This document shows, piece by piece, positions 33,105 to 40,076 of a stretch of DNA of 64,000 nucleotides. The notes beneath the pieces are model-generated. The model had not been told where the DNA came from. It searched no databases and worked only from the letters and a program-made list of their open reading frames with translations. The DNA comes from Streptomyces acidiscabies (lineage in GTDB: Bacteria > Actinomycetota > Actinomycetes > Streptomycetales > Streptomycetaceae). The stretch's first letter is position 1, and each line of letters begins with the position of its first letter. Where the stretch lies: assembly GCF_020010905.1 (NCBI RefSeq), contig NZ_JAGJBY010000001.1, forward strand, positions 1,260,001 through 1,324,000, written 5' to 3'. A program made the position numbers and the translations under genes.

Positions 33105-33224
33105 GGGGTACTCAAGAGGTAGTACCCGCGATGTGGAAGCCGACGTTCATGGAACGTTTATCGGCCTCTGACATGCTCTTACCAACGAACGGCCGGACCG
33201 GGGGGAACGGCTGAAGTCGTTGAA

Positions 33225-33260
33225 CCTGTCCGGCGACTCACGGGGGAGTAGCCGGACAGG
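33225..33260 (+). terminator. 10-bp hairpin downstream of the AfsR-like gene
   Basis: CCTGTCCGGC (33225-33234) pairs exactly with GCCGGACAGG (33251-33260). It lies about 120 bp after the stop, in a 297-bp gap holding no recognisable gene other than this hairpin and operator site 6. No T tract follows. Confidence 0.5.
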
Positions 33261-33365
33261 TGTTCCACTCCACGGGGGAGTCGGAGGGGGGATCCGGGGG
33301 ACGGCCGCGGTGGCACGGAGGGGGAGCCGCCGCGGCCGAGGCAACGGCCTTTGCCGCACCAGTAG

Positions 33366-33380
33366 CTGACGGCCCGTCAG
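33366..33380. promoter_or_regulatory. Operator site 6 (amidohydrolase-LLM operon)
   Basis: CTGACGGCCCGTCAG is a perfect repeat. It ends 21 bp upstream of the amidohydrolase start at 33402. Confidence 0.75.
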
Positions 33381-33401
33381 ATCGGCGCTACCGTGGCCGA
33401 C

Positions 33402-34634
33402 ATGGAGAACACGACAGGGTTCCCGCTGATCATCTCCGTCGACGACCACACCGTCGAACCCGCGAGGGTCTGGCAGGACCGCCTCCCGAAGAAGTTCCTC
33501 GACACCGGCCCGCGAGTCGTCCGGGCACCCCTGAAGGAAATGACCTTCCTGGGCGGGCGGTTCAAGCCCGTGATGGGCGAGAAGGGCGACGAAGGGCCGC
33601 TCGGCGACTGGTGGCTCTTCGAGAACCTCCAGCGCCCGCTCACCCGCCTCGACACGGCCGTCGGGTTCAGCCGCGACGAGATCCGGCTGGAGGTCATCAC
33701 CTACGAGCAGATGCGCCCGGGGTCGTACGACGTGCCCGCGCGCCTCGACGACATGGACGTCAACCACGTCCAGTCGGCGGTCTGTTTCCCCACGTTCCCG
33801 CGCTTCTGCGGGCAGACCTTCACCGAGGCGAGCGACCACGAACTCGGCCTGCTGTGCGTGCGGGCGTACAACGACTGGATGGTGGAGGAGTGGTGCGGCC
33901 CGCAGGCGCGCGGCCGGCTGATCCCGCTCACCCTGATCCCTTTGTGGGACGCCGAGTTGGCCGCCGCCGAGGTCCGCCGCAACGCCGCGCGCGGCGTGCG
34001 CGCCGTCGCGTTCTCCGAGATCCCGCCCCACCTCGGCCTGCCGTCCGTGCACTCCGACGACTGGGACCCCTTCCTCGCCGCCTGCGACGAGACGGGCACC
34101 GTCATCGCCATGCACATCGGCTCCAGCAGCCGCATGCCGTCCACCTCCAAGGACGCGCCCCCGGCGGTCGGTTCGACCATCACCTTCGCCAACTGCTGCT
34201 TCTCCATGGTCGATTGGCTGATGAGCGGCAAGTTCGAACGCTTCCCGAACCTCAAAGTCATGTACGCCGAGGGGCAGATCGGCTGGATCCCCTACATCCT
34301 GGAGCGCGCCGACGTCGTCTGGGAGGAGAACCGGGGCTGGGGCGGCGTCGCCGACAAGGTCCACCGCCCGCCGTCCGAACTCTTCGCCGAGCACGTCTAC
34401 GGCTGCTTCTTCGACGACGCGTTCGGCCTGCGCAACCTCGACGCCATCGGCGTCGGCAACGTCCTCTACGAGACCGACTACCCCCACTCCGACTCGACTT
34501 GGCCCAAGTCCAGGGAGGTCGGCGAGTCCCAGATGGGCCACCTCGACGCCGACGTCGTCGACCGCATCGTCCGCCGCAACGCCATCGACCTGCTCGGCCT
34601 GACCGAGGGCGGCCTCTGGCCGGGCCCGAGATGA
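33402..34634 (+). CDS. Amidohydrolase_2 (ACMSD-like) family TIM-barrel hydrolase
   Basis: A 410-residue protein from ATG 33402; a GTG at 33393 is also in frame. The fold is shown by ISVDDHTVEPARVWQDRLP at the N-terminus, DVPARLDDMDVNHVQSAVCFPTFPRFCG, GVRAVAFSEIPPHLGL, VIAMHIGSSS, and VLYETDYPHSDSTWP near the end, which resembles the C-terminal metal-site motif of ACMSD-type decarboxylases and hydrolases. The first motif is DDH rather than HxH, typical of the actinobacterial subgroup of unknown function. It is the first gene behind operator 6 and overlaps the next by ATGA. A ring-opening, hydrolytic or decarboxylating step in the regulon is plausible. Confidence 0.8.
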   Translation: MENTTGFPLIISVDDHTVEPARVWQDRLPKKFLDTGPRVVRAPLKEMTFLGGRFKPVMGEKGDEGPLGDWWLFENLQRPLTRLDTAVGFSRDEIRLEVITYEQMRPGSYDVPARLDDMDVNHVQSAVCFPTFPRFCGQTFTEASDHELGLLCVRAYNDWMVEEWCGPQARGRLIPLTLIPLWDAELAAAEVRRNAARGVRAVAFSEIPPHLGLPSVHSDDWDPFLAACDETGTVIAMHIGSSSRMPSTSKDAPPAVGSTITFANCCFSMVDWLMSGKFERFPNLKVMYAEGQIGWIPYILERADVVWEENRGWGGVADKVHRPPSELFAEHVYGCFFDDAFGLRNLDAIGVGNVLYETDYPHSDSTWPKSREVGESQMGHLDADVVDRIVRRNAIDLLGLTEGGLWPGPR

Positions 34635-35569
34635 CCGGCCGCCTCGCCTACGGCATCCAGCTCCCCGTCCAGTCCCAGAGCCGCATCTACGTCGAACCCT
34701 GGGAAATCGACGCCGGGCCAACGGAGTTGGTGGCCGTCGCCCGCGCCGCCGACGAGGCGGGGTTCGCGTACGTCGCCTGCTGCGACCACGTCGCGATCCC
34801 GCGCCGCCTCGCGGACGCGATGGGCACGGTCTGGTACGACCCCGTCGCGACCCTCGCCCACCTCGCCGCCGTCACGACCCGCGTCCGGCTCCTCAGCCAC
34901 GTCGCGATCGCCGGTCTGCGGCACCCCCTGCTCACCGCCAAGCAGTACGCCACCCTCGACCACCTCTCCGGCGGACGGCTGATCCTCGGCGTCGGCGCGG
35001 GCCACGTCCAGGAGGAGTTCGAGGCGCTCGGCGTCGACTTCGCCCGCCGGGGCGCCGTCCTCGACGAGACCCTCGATGCCCTGCGGACGGCGCTCGGGCC
35101 GGACGAATTCGTAGGCCACCAAGGCAAGTTGTACGACTACGAGGACCTCGGCCAGCGTCCCCGCCCCGCCCAGCCGCGCGTGCCGGTCTGGGTCGGCGGC
35201 TCCTCGCCCGCCGCGATCCGCCGGGCCGCCCTCAAGGGCGACGGCTGGCTGCCGCAGGGCGACCCGCGCGACCGGCTCCCCGCACAGATCGAGGCCATAC
35301 GCCAACTCCGCGCCGAAAGCGGCGAGTTCACCTTCGGAGCCATCGCCGAGCCGCTGTACGTCGGGACGCCGGACTGGGACGTCGGCCGCCGCACGCTCAC
35401 CGGGAGCCCGGCGGAACTGGCCGACTCCCTGAACGCGTACGGGCAGTTGGGAGTGGACCAGATCCAAGTCAGGTTCAGGAGCAGGTCGGTTGGGGAACTC
35501 ACCGATCAGATAAGGGAGTTCGGCGCCGAAGTGGCCCCTCTGCTGGGGTCTGTGAGGCACCTCTCTTGA
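34631..35569 (+). CDS. LLM-class F420-dependent oxidoreductase
   Basis: A 312-residue TIM-barrel protein of the luciferase-like family. The motifs LAYGIQLPVQSQ, ADEAGFAYVACCDHVAIPR, DPVATLAHLAAVTTRVRLLSHVAIAGLRHPLLTAKQYATLDHLSGGRLILGVGAGHVQEEFEALGV and VPVWVGGSSPAAIRRAAL match F420-dependent actinobacterial subfamilies (TIGR036xx type). These enzymes exchange hydride with F420 on alcohols, aldehydes, ketones or enones. It starts inside the amidohydrolase stop codon, so the two are translationally coupled. Confidence 0.85.
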   Translation: MTGRLAYGIQLPVQSQSRIYVEPWEIDAGPTELVAVARAADEAGFAYVACCDHVAIPRRLADAMGTVWYDPVATLAHLAAVTTRVRLLSHVAIAGLRHPLLTAKQYATLDHLSGGRLILGVGAGHVQEEFEALGVDFARRGAVLDETLDALRTALGPDEFVGHQGKLYDYEDLGQRPRPAQPRVPVWVGGSSPAAIRRAALKGDGWLPQGDPRDRLPAQIEAIRQLRAESGEFTFGAIAEPLYVGTPDWDVGRRTLTGSPAELADSLNAYGQLGVDQIQVRFRSRSVGELTDQIREFGAEVAPLLGSVRHLS

Positions 35570-35649
35570 ATCTTTGAACATGCCTGAGCCGGACAGCGTA
35601 TGTACGAACGTACGGACGCATCGCTGTTCCGGCGGAAGGACCCCCCACA

Positions 35650-36303
35650 GTGAGATCCTCCGAAAGGCTCTCTGTCGCTCTGGCCTGTGCGGAAGGTGCC
35701 AGCTGGCCGCACGCCGACTGGCCCGCGCCGGACGACTCGTACGTGGGCCGGGTCTGGCAGGTGGCCCCGCCCTACCGGAAGCTGGCGGACACACCGCTGG
35801 ACGTCGTCCTGCTCAGCTGCGCCGAACCCGCCTACGCACTCCCGGAGTTGACCGATGCCCTCGCCGGACGCGGGGTGCCGGTGATCGTGGTCAGCGGGCG
35901 GCGGGACGTCGAGACGGTCGTCGAGGTCTTCCGGGGCGGCGCGGGCTACCTGGTCGACGGCGACTACTGCACCTGCATGCTCTCCTCGGCCGTGATGGCG
36001 GCCACCGTCGGCCACACCTACCTGTCCCCGGCAGCCTGCGCGGCGCTGCGCGAAGGGGCCCGCGAGGCGCCCGCCGGAGGGGATGCGGTGGAGCGCCTGC
36101 GGGCCCTTCTCTCGCCGCGCGAACGGCAGATCATGGAACTGCTCTCGACCGGGCTCGGCGCCCAGGAGATCGGACTGCGGCTGCGGCTCAGCGAGAAAAC
36201 CGTGCGCAACAACCTCAGCAACATCTACGCGAAGCTCGACGCCCGAGGGGGCACGGACGCGGTCCTGCGCTGGCTGGGGGCCACGCCCGTGCTTCGCATC
36301 TGA
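35650..36303 (+). CDS. LuxR-type transcriptional regulator with receiver-like N-terminus
   Basis: A 217-residue protein from GTG 35650 with GGAAGGA upstream. The C-terminal helix-turn-helix (residues about 150-212) reads LLSPRERQIMELLSTGLGAQEIGLRLRLSEKTVRNNLSNIYAKL. The N-terminal part has a receiver-like order (DVVLLSC, VPVIVVSGRRDVETVVEVFRGGAGYLVDG), but the acidic pocket at its start is not recognisable, so phosphorylation is doubtful. TTGAAC (35574-35579) with TATGTA (35599-35604) is a possible promoter. It may control the convergent secreted pair or something distant. Confidence 0.8.
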   Translation: MRSSERLSVALACAEGASWPHADWPAPDDSYVGRVWQVAPPYRKLADTPLDVVLLSCAEPAYALPELTDALAGRGVPVIVVSGRRDVETVVEVFRGGAGYLVDGDYCTCMLSSAVMAATVGHTYLSPAACAALREGAREAPAGGDAVERLRALLSPRERQIMELLSTGLGAQEIGLRLRLSEKTVRNNLSNIYAKLDARGGTDAVLRWLGATPVLRI

Positions 36304-36315
36304 GAATGATCGCTA

Positions 36316-37101
36316 CTAGGAAGCGGCGATCTCGCTCAGCGGGATCTCCACGTCCGTCGCATTGCCGCCCGCCTCACCGAATCCGGGCTCGACGCGCAGG
36401 CTGTTGGCGGACTTCTGGATGCCGTTCGCCTCGGGTGTTCCACACTTCACGTTCCGCAGCCACAGGCGGCCGTCCGGAGTTCCGTTCTTCAGGATCTGCG
36501 GATAGAAGACGTGCATCGTCGCGGCGCCCTCGCTCGGGGCGAAGAACACTTTCTGGCCGTCCTGAGCATCTTTGTAGGTGGCGCGGAGGAATCCGCTCAC
36601 ATCCGTGCGCTTCGCCGACCACATGAAGAAGGCGATGCTGTCGGGCTGGACGGTGTCGCTGCGATCGAAACTCAGACCGGTCGTCTTGTCGTCCCGGGTG
36701 ATGTTGATCTCCGTGGTACTGAACTTGATGCCGATCTCGAAGACGGAACTCGCGAGTTTCGTGTCGGAGCCCGCCGTGAAGCCCTCCTCCAATTGAATGG
36801 TCCGGGTCACCGATGTACTGACCGAGAAAGTCTTCGACGCCGTACCCGTGTTTCCGCAGTTGTCGGTGACAGGGGAAACACGTTCGTTCGGTCCGAGGGT
36901 GTTCGCCTTGAACTGGACGTCGACGAACTCGCAGTTCTCCAGCTTGTCGGAATCGGCCGAACAGTCGGCCGTCACCTCGTTCGGCGTCGCCGCGCCCGCG
37001 GAGTTCATCAGCGGGATCACGACGGCGAGCGCCGCCACCGGGGCGAGCATGAGGGTGATGCGCTTCTTACGGCTGCGGTGGCTTCTGGGGCGAGTGCTCA
37101 T
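36316..37101 (-). CDS. Secreted protein with possible aerolysin/ETX-MTX2-like beta-pore fold, paralogue 1
   Basis: A 261-residue protein from ATG 37101; the upstream extension is a shadow. The signal peptide MSTRPRSHRSRKKRITLMLAPVAALAVVIPLMNSAGA is followed by CSADSDKLENCEFVDVQFK and CGNTGTASKTFSVSTSVTRT. The alternating Ser/Thr-rich stretch EEGFTAGSDTKLASSVFEIGIKFSTTEINITRDDKTTG is followed by SIAFFMWSAKRTDVSGFLRATY. This order resembles the membrane-insertion region of ETX/MTX2 proteins. The resemblance is by eye only. It lies 38 bp behind a paralogous gene, with which it shares the N-C-[ED]-F-V motif. Confidence 0.55.
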   Translation of the reverse strand: MSTRPRSHRSRKKRITLMLAPVAALAVVIPLMNSAGAATPNEVTADCSADSDKLENCEFVDVQFKANTLGPNERVSPVTDNCGNTGTASKTFSVSTSVTRTIQLEEGFTAGSDTKLASSVFEIGIKFSTTEINITRDDKTTGLSFDRSDTVQPDSIAFFMWSAKRTDVSGFLRATYKDAQDGQKVFFAPSEGAATMHVFYPQILKNGTPDGRLWLRNVKCGTPEANGIQKSANSLRVEPGFGEAGGNATDVEIPLSEIAAS

Positions 37102-37139
37102 GACAGTCTCCAGAGGGTGTAATAGCTGGTCAGAGAGGT

Positions 37140-37877
37140 TCAGCAGTCTTCGAGGACGGCCTTGGAGACGCCGTCCACCACGCCCGGCGCACCGGCCGCA
37201 CCCGGCAGCATGTGCGGGCCCTCGACGACGTCGGGGGCGACGAAGTTCTGCTCGGGGGTGGCGTTCGTGACGGTCGTCGCCGAGCGGGCGTCGATACGCA
37301 CGCGCCATTCACCGGTCATACGCTGCATCTTCGGCGTGAACACCATGTGGAGGACTTTCCCGACCGGAACCTCACGCTCTTCCGTGTCCTTCGCGGTGGC
37401 CGACTCCACGGTCATGTCCAGGGTGCCAGTGTGTCTCACCCAGGAACCGCTGATGAATCCGAAGAGGCCGCCACCGCCGCCCTGCTGGGTCGAGGTGTAC
37501 TTGCCCTTACCCTGGCCCACGGTCGCCGACCAGCCGACCGTCACCTTCGCGGGTTGTGTGGCGTTCGGCTCGCAGTTCGGGAAGTCGATCGACGCCTTCT
37601 CGGTGGGGCCGTCGAAGGTCTCGAAGTTCGTCTCGACGAAATCACAGTTGTCCGCCTGGAAACCGTCACCGAAGCTCCCGTTGAAGTCGCTCACGGAACG
37701 CTGTTTGCCGTCGATTACGGCCGAGCGCTCGCACATCGCCACGATCTGCTCCGGCGTCTTCTGCTCACCGGCCGCGTTCGCCGACGGGAGCAGAGCGACG
37801 ATGGCGCCTCCGGTCGCCAGCGCGGCACCTATCGCGACGTATCGGACCTTCTTGTTCCGGAGCTTTCTCTTGGCCAT
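37140..37877 (-). CDS. Secreted paralogue 2 of the putative beta-pore pair
   Basis: A 245-residue protein from ATG 37877, with GGAAGGGA about 7 bp upstream; the longer frame to 37991 is rejected. Signal peptide: MAKRKLRNKKVRYVAIGAALATGGAIVALLPSANA. The segment ADNCDFVETNFETFDGPTEKASIDFPNC aligns with LENCEFVDVQFKANTLGPNE of the downstream gene. A glycine-rich hairpin-like stretch (KYTSTQQGGGGGLFGFISGSW) follows. MVFTPKMQRMTGEWRVRIDARS occupies the place of MWSAKRTDVSGFLRATY. It is the first gene of a two-gene operon. Function unknown; a two-component secreted toxin or a structural pair are both possible. Confidence 0.55.
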   Translation of the reverse strand: MAKRKLRNKKVRYVAIGAALATGGAIVALLPSANAAGEQKTPEQIVAMCERSAVIDGKQRSVSDFNGSFGDGFQADNCDFVETNFETFDGPTEKASIDFPNCEPNATQPAKVTVGWSATVGQGKGKYTSTQQGGGGGLFGFISGSWVRHTGTLDMTVESATAKDTEEREVPVGKVLHMVFTPKMQRMTGEWRVRIDARSATTVTNATPEQNFVAPDVVEGPHMLPGAAGAPGVVDGVSKAVLEDC

Positions 37878-37964
37878 GCCTTGTCCCTTCCTTGGCGACT
37901 TCTTTGTCCGCAGCGCCAGAATTATTGAGGGCTCAAGGAGGGGGCCGACAGGGTCAAACATCCC

Positions 37965-37976
37965 GACTCGCGAGTC
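37965..37976. promoter_or_regulatory. 12-bp palindrome GACTCGCGAGTC upstream of secreted pair
   Basis: A perfect palindrome lies about 90 bp upstream of the secreted paralogue start. A second dyad CATTGC-N4-GCAATG is at 37982-37997, and TTGAG-GG-CTCAA is at 37925-37936. Any of these could bind a regulator of the pair. They do not match the CTGACG operator. Confidence 0.4.
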
Positions 37977-38010
37977 TGTGACATTGCTCACGCAATGCTC
38001 GTACAGGTAT

Positions 38011-38025
38011 CTGACGAGTCATCAG
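38011..38025. promoter_or_regulatory. Operator site 7 (SDR)
   Basis: CTGACGAGTCATCAG has one mismatch in the right arm. It is 46 bp upstream of the SDR start at 38071. Confidence 0.7.
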
Positions 38026-38070
38026 GTACGGCGTTACGATGCTGACCTCCACCTATGCCGAGGAGGTCCC

Positions 38071-38850
38071 ATGGACAGCACGGGCAAGCTGGACGGCCGG
38101 GTCGTCGTCGTCACCGGCGCGGCCCGAGGGCAGGGCGAGCAGGAGGCGCGGCTCTTCGCGGCCGAGGGGGCGCGGGTCGTCGTGGCCGACGTCCTCGACG
38201 AACAGGGCGAGGCCCTCGCCGCCGAACTCGACTGCCTGTACGTGCACTTGGACGTCCGCGAGGAAGACTCCTGGCGCGCGGCGGTCGACGCCGCCAAGGA
38301 GGCGTACGGCCGCCTCGACGGGCTCGTCAACAACGCCGGCATCCTGCGCTTCAACGCCCTCACGGACACGTCGCTCGACGAGTTCATGCAGGTCGTGCGG
38401 GTCAATCAGGTCGGTTGCTTCCTGGGGATCAAGACGGCCGCCCCCGACCTCGCGGACGGCGGCACGATCGTCAACACCGCCTCGTACACGGCGATCACGG
38501 GCATGGCGGCGGTCGGCGCGTACGCCGCGAGCAAGCACGCGATCCTCGGCCTGACCCGCGTCGCCGCCCTGGAGCTGGCGCCCCGGGGCATACGCGTCAA
38601 CGCGATCTGCCCCGGCGCGATCGACACGGCCATGTCCAACCCCTCGCTCCTGGACCCGAGTTCGGACCCCGAGGAGACGTCGAAGGCGCTGGACTCCCTG
38701 TACCGCAAGCTCGTTCCGCTGGGGCGCATCGGACGGCCCGACGAAGTCGCCCGCCTCGCGCTGTTCCTGACGTCGGCGGACTCGTCGTACATCACGGGCC
38801 AGCCGTTCGTGATCGACGGGGGGTGGCTGGCGGGGGTCTCGGTCATCTGA
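38071..38850 (+). CDS. Short-chain dehydrogenase/reductase (hydroxysteroid dehydrogenase-like)
   Basis: A 259-residue classical SDR. The cofactor motif TGAARGQG begins at residue 15 or so and VVVAD follows strand 2, suggesting NAD(H). NNAG is present, and the catalytic triad is Ser138, Tyr151 and Lys155 (YAASK). The ending YITGQPFVIDGGWLAG is typical. The TGAARGQG form is common in 3-alpha/20-beta-hydroxysteroid dehydrogenase-like enzymes, though substrate assignment from sequence is unsafe. AGGAGG precedes the ATG by 5 bp. The stop codon overlaps operator site 8. Confidence 0.88.
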   Translation: MDSTGKLDGRVVVVTGAARGQGEQEARLFAAEGARVVVADVLDEQGEALAAELDCLYVHLDVREEDSWRAAVDAAKEAYGRLDGLVNNAGILRFNALTDTSLDEFMQVVRVNQVGCFLGIKTAAPDLADGGTIVNTASYTAITGMAAVGAYAASKHAILGLTRVAALELAPRGIRVNAICPGAIDTAMSNPSLLDPSSDPEETSKALDSLYRKLVPLGRIGRPDEVARLALFLTSADSSYITGQPFVIDGGWLAGVSVI

Positions 38851-38861
38851 CGACTCGTCAG
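38847..38861. promoter_or_regulatory. Operator site 8, overlapping the SDR stop codon
   Basis: CTGACGACTCGTCAG is a perfect repeat that contains the TGA stop of the SDR gene (38848-38850). With site 9 it forms a pair 64 bp apart (start to start) before the LLM-amidohydrolase-ALDH run. Confidence 0.75.
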
Positions 38862-38910
38862 GTATTGACGCTTGCAGGGGGCGGTGCCAGAGTCGGCGGC
38901 AGTTCGTTGG

Positions 38911-38925
38911 CTGACGGTCCGTCAG
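38911..38925. promoter_or_regulatory. Operator site 9 (LLM-amidohydrolase-ALDH operon)
   Basis: CTGACGGTCCGTCAG is a perfect repeat. It is 26 bp upstream of the LLM start codon at 38952. Confidence 0.75.
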
Positions 38926-38951
38926 AAACAGTCTTGGGGCGGTGAACCTCC

Positions 38952-40070
38952 TTGGAATTCGGGCTCTTTGTACAGGGATACGTCGGCAAGCGGGGCGAGG
39001 ACGACCCGCTCGCGGAGCACAAGGCGCTGATGGAGGAGACCGAGTACGTCATCGAGGCGGACCGGTCGGGCTTCAAGTACGCCTGGGCGTCGGAGCACCA
39101 CTTCCTCGACGAGTACTCGCACCTGTCGGCCAACGAGGTGTTCCTCGGCTACCTCGCGCACGCCACCGAGCGCATCCACCTCGGCTCGGGCATCTTCAAC
39201 CCCCTCGCGCCGGTCAACCACCCGGTGAAAGTCGCCGAGAAGGTCGCCATGCTCGACCATCTCACCGGCAATCGCTTCGAGTTCGGCAGCGGACGCGGCG
39301 CCGGGTCCCACGAGATCCTCGGGTTCATGCCGGGCATCACCGACATGAACCACACGAAGGAGCTGTGGGAGGAGACCATCGCGGAGTTCCCGAAGATGTG
39401 GCTCCAGGAGGAGTACGTCGGATTCCAGGGCAAACACTGGCAGTTGCCGCCGAGGAAGGTGCTGCCGAAGCCGTACGGCAAGTCCCACCCGGCGATGTGG
39501 TACGCGGCCGGCTCGCCCCCGTCGTACGCGATGGCGGCCCGAAAGGGCCTGGGCGTCCTCGGGTTCAGTATCCAGAAGGTCTCCGACATGGAGTGGGTGC
39601 TGGAGCAGTACAAGACGGAGATCGTCAACGCCGAACCGGTCGGGGACTTCGTCAACGACAACGTGATGGTGACGACCACGGCGATCTGCGCGCCCACCCA
39701 CGACGAGGCGATCCAGGTCGCGGTGAGCGGCGGGCTGCACTACCTGCCCTCGCTCGTCTTCCGCTACCACGACACCTTCCCGCGCCCCGAGGGCTTCCCG
39801 GTCTGGCCCGAGACGCTGCCCGAGTACACCCCCGAGTTCGTCGAACTCCTCATCGAGGAAGAGCTGTTGATCTGCGGCGACCCGGACGAGGTGCTGCGGC
39901 AGTGCAAGCGCTGGGAGCAGGCCGGCGCCGACCAGCTGAGCTTCGGACTGCCGGTGGGCGTCCCCAAGGAACAGACGCTCCAGACCATCCGGTTGATCGG
40001 CGAGCACGTCATCCCGAAGATCGACACGGACCCCGTGCACCGGACGACGCGGTTCCGTCAGGGAGCGTGA
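38952..40070 (+). CDS. LLM-class flavin- or F420-dependent oxidoreductase (long form)
   Basis: A 372-residue protein starting with TTG 38952 (MEFGLFVQGYVGKRGEDD), the family's usual N-terminus; the ribosome-binding site is weak (GGGGCGG). TIM-barrel luciferase-like motifs are YAWASEHHFLDEYSHLSANEVFLGYLAHATERIHLGSGIFNPLAPVNHPVKVAEKVAMLDHLTGNRFEFGSGRGAGSHE and AMWYAAGSPPSY. The EHHF motif is typical of bacterial luciferase-type flavin monooxygenases, so FMN/FAD use is as likely as F420. It heads a run with an amidohydrolase (6 bp gap) and an aldehyde dehydrogenase. Confidence 0.85.
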   Translation: MEFGLFVQGYVGKRGEDDPLAEHKALMEETEYVIEADRSGFKYAWASEHHFLDEYSHLSANEVFLGYLAHATERIHLGSGIFNPLAPVNHPVKVAEKVAMLDHLTGNRFEFGSGRGAGSHEILGFMPGITDMNHTKELWEETIAEFPKMWLQEEYVGFQGKHWQLPPRKVLPKPYGKSHPAMWYAAGSPPSYAMAARKGLGVLGFSIQKVSDMEWVLEQYKTEIVNAEPVGDFVNDNVMVTTTAICAPTHDEAIQVAVSGGLHYLPSLVFRYHDTFPRPEGFPVWPETLPEYTPEFVELLIEEELLICGDPDEVLRQCKRWEQAGADQLSFGLPVGVPKEQTLQTIRLIGEHVIPKIDTDPVHRTTRFRQGA

Positions 40071-40076
40071 CCACTG

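Noticed and set aside
33105..33401. An afsS-like small gene downstream of the AfsR-like regulator
   Set aside because: No short frame with the AfsS repeat pattern was found; the gap holds a hairpin, GTAC-rich motifs and operator 6.
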